NCBI GenBank assembly: GCA_047621665.1
Contig: JBLHMB010000001.1
Coordinates: forward strand, 1-64,000
From: Actimicrobium sp047621665
Lineage (GTDB): Bacteria > Pseudomonadota > Gammaproteobacteria > Burkholderiales > Burkholderiaceae_D
Reading direction: 5' to 3'
Length of the DNA stretch: 64,000 bases
Shown: one piece after another, positions 41,817 to 50,157 of the stretch
How the letters are laid out: every line of letters starts with the position of its first letter
Position numbering within the stretch: the stretch's first letter is position 1
Made by a program: the position numbers and the translations under genes
The notes under the pieces: generated by a model
What the model was told of the DNA's origin: nothing
Databases searched by the model: none
What the model saw: only the letters and a program-made list of their open reading frames with translations

Positions 41817-43817
41817 TCACAAAGCAATATCCGTCTTGCCTTGTGCAGAGAAGACGATTTGGCCGGAGTGGCATTGCAAGTAGCGCTGTTGCAGCATGGT
41901 CGGGATATCGCTCGCGGGTATCGGTCGCGAAATCAGATAACCCTGGATTTCATCGCAGTTGAGTGCCTGCAGGATGCGTAATTGCTCGACTGTTTCTACG
42001 CCCTCGGCCACGACGGTCATGCCCAGCGCGTGGGCCATCGAAACAATGGCCCGGAAAAACACTTCACCTTCTGTTGTCTTGCCGAGTTCTGAAGTGAAAG
42101 CGCGATCCACTTTCAGGACATCCATGGCCAGGCGCTGCAATTGCGACAGGGACGAGTAACCGGTACCAAAATCATCGACCAGTAACTTGATGCCCAGCGC
42201 GCGGATCGTTCGCAGCTCGTGAGAGAGTTCCTCCTCTTCACCCATCATCAACGACTCGGTGATTTCGATTTCGACCAGGCCGGCATCAATCCGGTGGTGC
42301 AGCATATGTGTTGCGAACAGCGCTTTGATGTTGCCCTTGTCAAACTGCCGTGGCGAGACGTTAACTGACACCGGAACGACTGCCAAACCTGCTTCGCGCC
42401 AGCGGGCAAGTTGATTGCAGACTTGTTCGATAACGAGTTCGCCGAGGGCCAGGATCATGCCGGTTTCTTCGGCAATGGCAATGAACTCAAGTGGCGGTAC
42501 CATGCCGCGTTCCGGGTGCTGCCATCGCACCAGTGCTTCCAGCCCTACCAGTTTTCCATCGGCGGCATTAATCCGTGGCTGGTAAAAGAGCACGAACTCA
42601 TTACGCTCAATGGCGCAATGCAGCGCGCGCTCGATGTTGACTCTGGCTTTCAGTGCTTCCGACATGCGTGACTCATAAAACTGGTAGCGATTTTTTCCTG
42701 ATGTTTTTGCGCAATACATTGCGATGTCGGCGTTTTTAAGCAAGTCACCTGCGGCGTCGCCATCGTAAGGAAATAGACTGATCCCGATCGAGATGCCCAC
42801 GGTGTCCGTGCCATGGTTCAGCTCGAAAGGGGTTGTAAAAGCATCGATGATGCGCTGCGCGACCAGTGCGCTGGCATGGCGATCGGCAATGGCCGACAGG
42901 ATGACTGTAAATTCATCACCACCAAGCCGGGCGACATGATCGCCCGGACGCAAGACCGATTTCAGGCGTTGTGCCGCTTCGCGTAACAGTTCATCACCAG
43001 CAGAGTGGCCAAGAGTATCGTTGACGTCCTTGAAGTCATCCAGATCAATAAATAGAACGGCGATCATACGGTTGGCCTGTCGCGCCTGCTTGATCGCCTC
43101 CGGCAAAAAGCCGTTGAGCCAATTTCGATTTGGTAACTCGGTCAGGCTATCCTCGTTCGCCATACGCCACAGTTCCCGCTCGTGTGTTTTCCTTTCCGAG
43201 ATATCGCGCAACGTCATGGCGATGCCCGTGCCGGTGCGCACGAGCTTGCGATGCATCCATTCCGGTTCGTGCGGATGCTCGAAGTGACCCCGCAATTCAT
43301 CTTCGATATAACCGAGCTTGAGCGCCGCACGCATCGCTGCCATCGTCTCGGGAAAGTGCGCCGCTGACGTCAGTTCGGATAAGTGCATGCCAATCAGGGT
43401 GGTCGCATCGACACCATAGAACAGCGCGCCCCTGTTGTTGCAATCACTGATGATGAAATCGACAGTATTGCCGTGCCTGTCATTGATTGACATGAGTATT
43501 GTTATGCCGTCGATGCTGCACTCGGTCGCCATGCGATAGGACTCGCGGACTTCGTTTTTCTGGTAACGATGCCATGCCCGGGAATGCCACAACCACGCTG
43601 CCGATAACGCTGCCAGCGAAGGTAGTAACGTGATGACATCAAGTGGTCCTCCTGCTCGTTGCTTACTGACATGAAAGGCGATAAGGAGTGCGCAAAGTAA
43701 GGCCCAGAACAGCATCATTACGCTATTGTTTTTAACGAAACGCAACCTGCGCGGACCAGTTCCCGCAGTCGGAAGTTCGTGGCGCTTCAAGGATTTTTGA
43801 AGGTCGTTTGCGTTCAT
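41817..43817 (-). CDS. Membrane PAS-GGDEF-EAL cyclic-di-GMP enzyme
   Basis: A 666-residue protein with two N-terminal membrane segments (about 33-50 and 60-76), a PAS domain (about 90-215), a GGDEF domain (about 225-385) and an EAL domain (about 395-650). The cyclase site is intact (ARLGGDEFTVIL). The phosphodiesterase motifs are intact as well (LEALVRWQHP, VEIEITESLMM, LLVDDFGTGYSSL, VVAEGVETVEQL). It could make, degrade, or switch between making and degrading c-di-GMP. It lies next to the Wadjet relic, from which it is separated by 136 bases. Confidence 0.93.
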   Translation of the reverse strand: MNANDLQKSLKRHELPTAGTGPRRLRFVKNNSVMMLFWALLCALLIAFHVSKQRAGGPLDVITLLPSLAALSAAWLWHSRAWHRYQKNEVRESYRMATECSIDGITILMSINDRHGNTVDFIISDCNNRGALFYGVDATTLIGMHLSELTSAAHFPETMAAMRAALKLGYIEDELRGHFEHPHEPEWMHRKLVRTGTGIAMTLRDISERKTHERELWRMANEDSLTELPNRNWLNGFLPEAIKQARQANRMIAVLFIDLDDFKDVNDTLGHSAGDELLREAAQRLKSVLRPGDHVARLGGDEFTVILSAIADRHASALVAQRIIDAFTTPFELNHGTDTVGISIGISLFPYDGDAAGDLLKNADIAMYCAKTSGKNRYQFYESRMSEALKARVNIERALHCAIERNEFVLFYQPRINAADGKLVGLEALVRWQHPERGMVPPLEFIAIAEETGMILALGELVIEQVCNQLARWREAGLAVVPVSVNVSPRQFDKGNIKALFATHMLHHRIDAGLVEIEITESLMMGEEEELSHELRTIRALGIKLLVDDFGTGYSSLSQLQRLAMDVLKVDRAFTSELGKTTEGEVFFRAIVSMAHALGMTVVAEGVETVEQLRILQALNCDEIQGYLISRPIPASDIPTMLQQRYLQCHSGQIVFSAQGKTDIAL

Positions 43818-43953
43818 GTTTCCATGCTGATGAGATGGATTGGTTTGTAACTAATGGTTAATAATAGTCGGTAATAAGAATTGGAGGGAAGATTGCTTAA
43901 ATGGTGTTGCAAATTCAATCGCGGTATTTTTATGCATGCCAGCCAGGTAATTC

Positions 43954-44770
43954 TCAGTCACAGGCAAGCGCCGCCAGCGCTGATTCGACCCGGCTGAAAC
44001 CGATTTTTTCTTGCTCGATCCGCATGTTCCGGTCCAACCGGTTGTCGCTCAACATGTCGTACAACGCCCGTTCGTCGATTCACAGGTGAGGCAGTTCATG
44101 CCGTATCGGTGTGTTTTCCTGTCTCCATTGCGAGGTAAAGGCCAGCAGTGTGGCGTGGTCCCTCAGCAGTGACTCAACCTGCGCAAGCTGGCTGCGTAAC
44201 TGATCGGGGACGGCAAGCCATGGGTGTCGATATCTCCCCGGTAATGTAGCCGGCTATGGCTCAGCCAGTCACTTTCACGCAGCACATCGAGGCCATAGCC
44301 GGCTCCGAAGAGCATCAGGCTGTCGGCAGGCAGCGGAAACCCCAGAAAGTTGATGTCGTTCTCAGTGATGACGACGCGTGTGACGGGCGGATCGAGGCGG
44401 GCAAAGCTGGCACCATCGAGTGTCATGTCGGTATCGCGTCCGGCAGTATCGACCTGGCGCAGATAGATACCAGGACGGGGAGGTGCCTGCATCCAGTCGA
44501 CCACGTCCTGCAGGATCGGCCATGCGTTGAGCAGCGACAGCGCTTGCAGCAGCCGCTGTGCCAGCCACGGTAGCACGACCGGCTGGCGCACACGGGTCTG
44601 GTCAAGCAGTGTGCCGAAGCGACGCGTGTCATGGTGTTTGCCGGGCAGCACTAGCGCATCGTCGAGGCTGTCGATCCAGACCGCATCCGGCGCGCGATTG
44701 GTACCATGCACCGGGTGCCGGAACGTGCGCCGCACAATGCGGTAATCCCGCAGCGCATTGATCGCGGCGA
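43954..44770 (-). pseudogene. jetD: Relic of Wadjet jetD (DUF3322/DUF2220)
   Basis: Residues typical of JetD remain. AVWIDSLDDALVLPGKHHDT, LPWLAQRLLQALSLLNAWPI and RPGIYLRQVDTAGRDT come from DUF3322. VVITENDINFLGFPLPADSL, LFGAGYGLDVL and YRGDIDTHG come from the TOPRIM-like DUF2220 nuclease domain. The JetD N-terminus is missing. An internal deletion of perhaps 60-70 residues lies near 44430. A one-base loss near 44219 shifts the frame just after GDIDTHG. The C-terminus continues in the new frame (VPDQLRSQLAQ, then RALYDMLSDNRLDRNMRIEQ), interrupted by TGA at 44080-44082, down to a stop at 43954. The left boundary with jetC is approximate. Confidence 0.85.
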
Positions 44771-45122
44771 TCCAGGTGCGCATGTCAGTGAACTTGGCAG
44801 TCCAGCGCCGGTCTTGTTCGGACAAGCCGTCGCGACCACGAAAGCGTTCAATGATCTGCTTGACCTGCAAGAACTTGGCTTGCGAATAGTGCACATCGTC
44901 GGTCCCGCTCAGCGATGCATTAATGCGGGTGATGCGCCCGCGAATGGTTTCGCGTATATCGCCGGTCGGCAACGCATTCTTGCCGGCAGGATCAAGCGAC
45001 CAGACCCGGCCATAGAAGGCGTCCCGGTCGAATACTTCGCGGTGCTGCAGCCGGAAGCCGGAGAGGGTGTCGTCGGCAACAAAGTCCATGCCGGGAGTCT
45101 GTGGTTCGCCGGATTCATTCAT
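44771..45122 (-). pseudogene. jetC: Relic of Wadjet jetC (SMC-like ATPase)
   Basis: The frame opens at ATG 45122, overlapping the jetB relic's TGA by eight bases as in intact systems. It keeps the JetC N-terminus (LSGFRLQHREVF, WSLDPAGKNALPTGDI) up to the point where the P-loop GSGKST would follow. The P-loop and nearly the whole coiled-coil body are gone. Short C-terminal pieces follow (RGRITRINASL, then YSQAKFLQVKQIIERFRGRD and RRWTAKFTDMRTW). The frame then runs without a stop into JetD sequence. The protein cannot bind ATP in the normal way. Confidence 0.8.
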
Positions 45123-45354
45123 GCGTCGGGGCCCGGTTGAGCGTGCTCCGGTACGCAGCCAGCCGGGTATCGAATTCGACCAGCCATTGCGCATCGACGA
45201 AGCCTTTCAGGATACGTCGCACTCCAAAGGCGGGCGGAGCGGCCTTGAGCTTGCGCAGAGATTCGAGCTCGACGATCTTGTTGATGTGGGTGTCGATCTC
45301 ATCGATCAAGCGTACTTCGTTACTACTATCCGGCAGGAACAGGCGTATCGGTTC
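45115..45354 (-). pseudogene. jetB: Relic of Wadjet jetB (DUF4194)
   Basis: Only the C-terminal part of JetB is left. It includes IRLFLPDSSNEVRLIDEIDT, HINKIVELESLRKLK and VRRILKGFVDAQWLVEFDTR, ending at a natural-looking stop. It is joined in frame to N-terminal JetA sequence. About two thirds of the protein is missing. The exact junction, near 45355, is estimated from where the sequence changes family. Confidence 0.75.
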
Positions 45355-45824
45355 GATGATGGCGTTGCGCTGCTGGTGCAATTGCGCAAGTCGGGTGGCT
45401 GGGTTGGTGTCGTTGCTGCTGCTGATTTGCTTGAGTAGATCGAACCGCGTCGGCAAGCGTGATTCGGTGCCGACAAAACTGTGCACAGCCAGGCAATGAC
45501 TTCTTCGGTGGATGGCGTCAGGTCGAAATGCGGCCTGTCGGAGTCCTGCTAATAAAACTTGCGCAACCAGCCCCTGTCGGAATTGGCCCGGTCGTTGAGA
45601 TAGTCGAGTGCGGGTTTCGGATAAGTGCCGGTGCCGTAGCGCTAGCGCAAGCCGAACAATTTATCGTCAAGGGCTTTGGCCAGGTCGGATCGGGCGATCA
45701 CGCGCAGGTTCGGCGTGATGAAAACGTGCTCCAGGAAGCTGGCTATCAGTAACGCGTGATCGGATCGTAGCAGACGCCAGGCCGGATACGACAAGCGCAG
45801 CAAATCAAGGTAAGACAATCGCAT
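45355..45824 (-). pseudogene. jetA: Relic of Wadjet jetA (DUF3375)
   Basis: The N-terminal part of JetA is clear: MRLSYLDLLRLSYPAWRLLR, SDHALLIASFLEHVFITPNL, then PKPALDYLNDRANSDRGWLR and RPHFDLTPSTEEVIAWL, then FVGTESRLPTRFDLLKQ. Nonsense codons interrupt it at 45642-45644 and 45549-45551, and a frameshift lies near 45490. All sequence after about residue 145, including the large C-terminal half, is missing and replaced by JetB sequence. Confidence 0.85.
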
Positions 45825-46293
45825 GGCATGTACTTCTGACGGACACAGTAGCGTTGAGTCATACCTGAAGCATGCGCGAAGCTATTAAACAATGCCAACG
45901 GCGCGCCGCCGGCATCGAGGTAATGCAAAAAGTAAAGCGGGTTTTGCTCTGTGAGACAGTCTTGATTTCTACTGTGGTGGCGGCCAGCATATCGTTGGTG
46001 ACGGTGCCTCCGGATAAGATATTATTTTCGAAGACTTGCCCGGCGCTGGCAGTAAGTACATGTCCAAACGGGGCTGACGTCGGGCAGAACTTAATGCACT
46101 TGCCATCGGTCAGTAAGCCGTCGACTGTTGCTTTGCTTAAGTTCCCGGTGAGAACTTCCGCCAAAAGTGGCATGCCATTGAAAATTGCCGAATCAAAATC
46201 GCCTTTGGGTTTGACATAGACGGACTACTGTCGACGGTGCTGTCACGGTGCGGGGTATCGGGTTGTACTGAGTCCTCTGGGGCGCCAGGAAAC
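45825..46293 (-). pseudogene. Unrecognised coding fragment between jetA and ssrA
   Basis: On the minus strand one frame from a TAG near 46209 to a TGA at 45859 is open for about 115 codons and looks protein-like (VYVKPKGDFDSAIFNGMPLL, GQVFENNILSGGTVTNDMLA). It has no ribosome-binding site at its only ATG (46173). I do not recognise the family. With the Wadjet relic it fills the space next to the 3' end of ssrA, a classic island insertion site. The rest of this stretch shows no gene. Confidence 0.3.
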
Positions 46294-46330
46294 AAAAAAG
46301 CCGCATTCTCACGGGGAGAAATGCGGCTTT
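46294..46330 (-). terminator. Terminator of ssrA
   Basis: On the minus strand AAAGCCGCATTTCTC pairs with GAGAATGCGGCTTT (one bulged base), followed by six T residues. It lies 23 bases past the tmRNA 3' end. Confidence 0.8.
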
Positions 46331-46352
46331 CTAGTTTTGTGAAACGAATTCT

Positions 46353-46714
46353 TGGTGGAGGCGGCGGGAATCGAACCCGCGTCCAAGAGTACTCTACAGA
46401 CAGTTCTACATACTTAGTGCTGCCATTTGATTTAGTCCGGCCAACGCGGACGCACACGCTGTGGCAAGACGAGTCACCTTGGATTTAGCCTTGAATCAAG
46501 TGACCCGATTCAGAGCGATTCCCTGTGAATGACTCTACTACTGTTGCCAGTCCACCCCAGGGAAGAGGTGGTGTAGAGCTAGACAGCAATTAAGCTGCTA
46601 GTGCGTACGAGTTATCGTTTGCAGTTATGTTTTTTCTGGTTGTATTTACGAGGTGACCAGCCCTCGGTATGCCCTGCGCTGCTTTGCAACCCCTGTCGAA
46701 ACCAGGTCGCCCCC
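46353..46714 (-). ncRNA. ssrA: Transfer-messenger RNA (tmRNA)
   Basis: A one-piece tmRNA of about 362 bases. The 5' end GGGGGCG pairs with CGCCTCC next to the encoded ACCA. The T-arm reads GGTTCGATTCC. The tag frame (46622 to 46590) reads GCA then codons for ANDNSYALAA and TAA when the resume Ala is included as the first residue, a betaproteobacterial-type proteolysis tag ending ALAA. A TATAAT box lies 12 bases upstream. tmRNA frees stalled ribosomes. Confidence 0.95.
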
Positions 46715-46726
46715 AAAGCAAACAGA

Positions 46727-46732
46727 ATTATA
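46727..46732 (-). promoter_or_regulatory. -10 box of ssrA promoter
   Basis: TATAAT on the minus strand, 12 bases before the predicted tmRNA 5' end. I see no good -35 box at the usual distance. Confidence 0.55.
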
Positions 46733-46763
46733 ACGCATCAGGTCAGCCAGGGCATGCTGAAAT

Positions 46764-47429
46764 CTAGGCTCTCGCTGCGATCAGTGTCAGGAAGTCTGCT
46801 GGCGTAGCAGCATGCATCTCTGCGTTCCAGGAAATCGGGTGATGCGGGTTACCATAACCCCAGCCTACAGAGACGGTCGCCATGCCCGCCGCGCGGCCGG
46901 CTTCGATATCCCGTAAGTCGTCGCCGACGTACCAGCAATGTTCTGCTGCCACGCCGATTTGGCGGGCTGCCTCGAGGAGTGGTGCCGGATGCGGTTTTGC
47001 ATGGGGTGTTGTATCCCCGGAGACGACACAGGCGGCCGCTGACAAGGCAAGCTGGGGCACCAGTACATCAGTAAAGCGTGCCGCTTTGTTGGTCACAATG
47101 CCCCAGGCAATATCTCGCTGGTGCAAGTTATCAAGCAGGTTGGTGATGCCGGAAAACAAGCGACTCTTGTCGGCGATATTTGCCGCATAGATATCAAGAA
47201 ATGTAACGCGCAATGCTTCGTAATCATTGTCTTCAGGCCGTATTCCAAACGCCGCAAATATCAGACCACGCGCACCCGCAGAGGCATGTGGCCGCAATAA
47301 ATCGTAAGGGCTCAATGGAAGCCCGCGCTCTCGCTGTAGCGTGTTCATTGCGCCGGCGAGGTCTGGTGCGCTGTCTACAAGCGTACCGTCAAGATCAAAC
47401 AGAATGACGCGAGGTGTTGCCAATAACAT
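46764..47429 (-). CDS. gph: Phosphoglycolate phosphatase (HAD family)
   Basis: A 221-residue HAD hydrolase. Motif I is ILFDLDGTLVDSAPDLAGAM, motif II is in GIVTNKAARFTD, motif III Lys is in TTPHAKPHPAPLLEAA and motif IV is YVGDDLRDIEAGRAAGM. It removes phosphate from 2-phosphoglycolate. It sits 30 bases after ubiG on the same strand, the usual ubiG-gph pairing. Confidence 0.92.
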   Translation of the reverse strand: MLLATPRVILFDLDGTLVDSAPDLAGAMNTLQRERGLPLSPYDLLRPHASAGARGLIFAAFGIRPEDNDYEALRVTFLDIYAANIADKSRLFSGITNLLDNLHQRDIAWGIVTNKAARFTDVLVPQLALSAAACVVSGDTTPHAKPHPAPLLEAARQIGVAAEHCWYVGDDLRDIEAGRAAGMATVSVGWGYGNPHHPISWNAEMHAATPADFLTLIAARA

Positions 47430-47459
47430 GTCGATTTTCCTGATAACGAATGTGGGAAA

Positions 47460-48158
47460 TTACATGATCGGCCGCGTACAGGCCACCATATAGTTGACAT
47501 CGGTGTTCCCGTTCAAGCTATAGGACTTGAGGAAAGGGTTGTAAGTCATTCCCTTGAGACCGTCTACATTGAGGTTGGCAACCCGCGCGTATCGGGACAG
47601 CTCGGAGGGGGTGATGAATTTGCTGTAGTCGTGTGTCCCTTTGGGGAGCAAGCCCAGCACGTATTCGGCACCGATAATGGCGAAAAGATAGGATTTTGGA
47701 TTGCGATTAAGCGTCGAAAAAAATACCTTGCCGCCTGGTTTGACCAGGGTTGCGCAGGCGCGCACGATTGCCTCTGGATCGGGAACGTGTTCCAGCATTT
47801 CCATGCAGGTCACGACATCGAAGGTCGCGGGTTCACGTTCTGCCATATTTTCTGCCGAGATCATTTCGTAGCGCATCTCAATACCAGCTTCGAGGCTATG
47901 TAAATCCGCTACTTTTAGCGCTTTTTCTGACAGATCTATACCAGTGACCTTTGCGCCCTTGCGTGCCATTGATTCAGCAAGGATGCCACCCCCGCAACCA
48001 ATATCTAATACTGCTTTATTTGCAAGAGGGATCCGTGCATTGATCCACTCCAGTCTCAGAGGATTTATTTGATGTAACGGACGAAATTCGGAAGTGGGAT
48101 CCCACCAGCGGTGTGCGAGATCACTAAATTTTTTGAGTTCTTGAGGGTCTGCGTTCAT
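47460..48158 (-). CDS. ubiG: Ubiquinone biosynthesis O-methyltransferase
   Basis: A 232-residue SAM-dependent methyltransferase acting on two O-methylation steps of ubiquinone synthesis. The start MNADPQELKKFSDLAHRWWD fits the family. FRPLHQINPLRLEWI, VLDIGCGGGILAESMARKGA (SAM loop), TCMEMLEHVPDPEAIV and GTHDYSKFITPSEL follow. The frame extending upstream to 48473 runs through the ompA terminator and is not coding. Confidence 0.94.
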   Translation of the reverse strand: MNADPQELKKFSDLAHRWWDPTSEFRPLHQINPLRLEWINARIPLANKAVLDIGCGGGILAESMARKGAKVTGIDLSEKALKVADLHSLEAGIEMRYEMISAENMAEREPATFDVVTCMEMLEHVPDPEAIVRACATLVKPGGKVFFSTLNRNPKSYLFAIIGAEYVLGLLPKGTHDYSKFITPSELSRYARVANLNVDGLKGMTYNPFLKSYSLNGNTDVNYMVACTRPIM

Positions 48159-48221
48159 GGACTGAATGATAGCGGTAATGTGCCGCAACTGCACGGCGCT
48201 GACTTCAAATGGCCGCTCAAT

Positions 48222-48251
48222 AAAAAAAACCCCGCCGGGGCGGGGTTTTTT
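48222..48251 (-). terminator. Terminator of the ompA gene
   Basis: CCCCGCC and GGCGGGG form a G+C-rich hairpin flanked by A and T tracts, 17 bases after the OmpA stop on the minus strand. Confidence 0.85.
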
Positions 48252-48267
48252 ATGTCGCGGGTCGAAA

Positions 48268-48912
48268 TTACTTGTTGCGAGTACCAACAACTTCGATTTC
48301 AACGCGACGATTTTTTGCGCGGCCAGCTGCTGACTTGTTGTCTGCAACAGGTTGCTTTTCGCCTTTGCCTTCGGTGTAGACGCGATTGGCTTCAATACCT
48401 TTGGAAACCAGATAGGCCTTGACGGCTTCTGAGCGGCGAACCGACAGTTTCTGGTTGTAGGCATCTGAACCAACGGAGTCGGTATGACCGACGGCGATGA
48501 TGACTTCCAGATTCATGCCTTGCAGTTTTGATGCAAGATCATCCAGCTTGGCTTTGCCATCTGGCTTCAACACTGATTTGTCGAAGTCAAAGAAGGCGTC
48601 AGCGGCGAAGGTGACTTTTTCTGAAACCGGCGCTGGTACAACAACTACCGGAGCTGGTGCCGGAGCTGGGGCTGGGGCAGCGACCGGAGCTGGTGCTGGT
48701 TTGGCAATTTCGCCATCACAGCCTGGAACTGCATCAGCAGGAGTCCAGTAACCGGTGCGCCAGCACAGACCAAACGGGTCACGAACGATAACACCGCGGG
48801 AATCTTGAACGTAGGCGCTGGTGGGCGTCTTGGCTTGGATATTTTCCTGCGCTTGGGCAGACAGGGCGACGACTGCGGACGCAGCGAAGACGAGTTTTAC
48901 TAATTTATTCAT
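48268..48912 (-). CDS. ompA: OmpA-family outer-membrane protein
   Basis: A 214-residue protein with a signal peptide (to about residue 21). A short N-terminal module (SAYVQDSRGVIVRDPFGLCW, RTGYWTPADAVPGCDGEIAK) leads to a Pro/Ala-rich linker (about 72-95) and a C-terminal OmpA peptidoglycan-binding domain. That domain includes FFDFDKSVLKPDGKAKLDDL, VIAVGHTDSVGSDAYNQKLS, RRSEAVKAYLVSKGI and GRAKNRRVEIEV. No eight-stranded barrel is present, and this short form is common in Burkholderiales. A second copy lies upstream at 49211. Confidence 0.92.
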   Translation of the reverse strand: MNKLVKLVFAASAVVALSAQAQENIQAKTPTSAYVQDSRGVIVRDPFGLCWRTGYWTPADAVPGCDGEIAKPAPAPVAAPAPAPAPAPVVVVPAPVSEKVTFAADAFFDFDKSVLKPDGKAKLDDLASKLQGMNLEVIIAVGHTDSVGSDAYNQKLSVRRSEAVKAYLVSKGIEANRVYTEGKGEKQPVADNKSAAGRAKNRRVEIEVVGTRNK

Positions 48913-49210
48913 GTTTCTCCTCTCGGTTGGGATATCCGCAGATCAAACTGCGCAACAAATGCTACGACATCAAAAAAAATGGATACTACCACGTGCTTCA
49001 AGGGCTTCGCTTAAGAGATTCGCATGCCTCTTCAAATCAATTTTGCATGATTTTGGCACAACGCCGACTCAGTGACGCTGCTCGTCAAAAGGACCGAAAT
49101 ACGTTTCTTATAATGTGTCGTTTTTTTGCAACATGGCAGCGCGATTGTTTTGGTGTTCCGGCGCACGGAACGCTTGTGTGAGCCTTCTGCAGGCTGCATC
49201 AACTTAAGTG

Positions 49211-49900
49211 TTATCTGGCGTCGCCATGGACCTCTATCGTGGCCCGACGGTCGTCGGCGAGGCAATCGATTAGCGTCGACCGGGTAAGATTCTCTGGGCA
49301 GGACGTAATCGACCGGGTGTTACCAAGGCCCGCTATGCTGATGGTCGTGGAATTGGCGGCGATGCCTAGAAGGGTCGCCATTGCTTGCGCCCGTTGTTCT
49401 GCCAAACGCACATTGTTTGCTGCCGAGCCGATGCGATCAGTGTGTCCCGTAACAGAAATGGACTCAATACGACTGCAACGTCCAAATCGCTCTTCGTAGT
49501 CGCGTTTGACACGATCACTCACTTTGGTGGTTATTTGGGCTTTGCCAAAGGCAAAAGCGATGTCACCTAGCAACGTGATACTGAAATCGCAACGCCTGGT
49601 CGGTGTAACAAGAACTAGTGGCGCGGCATCGGTATTTTTGGCCGTTGATGGCAGTAAGTCGGGTGCGGTTGGTTTTGCAAGGGGTGATGTCAGTTCTCCA
49701 TCGCAGCCCGTTGCGGCGTCTGCCGGTGACCAGTATCCGGTACGCCAACACAGCCCGGTGCCGCTGCGAGTGATCGTGCCCCGGGCATCCTGCGCGTAGG
49801 CGCTGGATCGAGGGTTCGTTTGCACATTGGAAAATGTTTGTGCCGTAGCGTCTAAGACAACCAGTCCTGACAGTAGGCTGAGAGTCAATTTATTGAACAT
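49211..49900 (-). CDS. Second, divergent OmpA-family protein
   Basis: A 229-residue paralogue of the neighbouring OmpA. It shares the signal peptide and the N-terminal module (SSAYAQDARGTITRSGTGLC, WRTGYWSPADAATGCDGELT). The C-terminal domain keeps HTDRIGSAANNVRLAEQRAQ but is less canonical before it (SITLLGDIAFAFGKAQITTK), and the final region carries extra Cys residues (SITSCPENLTRSTLIDCLAD). The start has only a weak ribosome-binding site. About 300 bases without a gene separate it from the first copy. Confidence 0.85.
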   Translation of the reverse strand: MFNKLTLSLLSGLVVLDATAQTFSNVQTNPRSSAYAQDARGTITRSGTGLCWRTGYWSPADAATGCDGELTSPLAKPTAPDLLPSTAKNTDAAPLVLVTPTRRCDFSITLLGDIAFAFGKAQITTKVSDRVKRDYEERFGRCSRIESISVTGHTDRIGSAANNVRLAEQRAQAMATLLGIAANSTTISIAGLGNTRSITSCPENLTRSTLIDCLADDRRATIEVHGDAR

Positions 49901-50157
49901 AAGATTTAAATTTAGATGAGTCGATGAGCTGGACTGTTGCCGTTAGCCGGCTAGTCAGTGAACACTTGGATATTTAAGCATATTTTTTTGTCCGGTTGAC
50001 AGAATTAGCAAGCTCGGGCGGCAAGCCTGTAAGCGCCTAAAAGCGCGGAGCCCACCGGCGCGCATGCTAAAATCTGCCGCTTAGATGGCTCAATTGCGAC
50101 ACTGGTGCGCCATGTGCAACGCACCACAACCTTAGTAAAAGAACAGTTCACTCTCCC

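Noticed and set aside
45872..46219. A 115-codon plus-strand frame next to ssrA
   Set aside because: It mirrors the more protein-like minus-strand fragment and has no ribosome-binding site.
48159..48473. 5' extension of the ubiG frame
   Set aside because: It passes through the ompA terminator hairpin and the end of the ompA gene. The family N-terminus fits the ATG at 48158.
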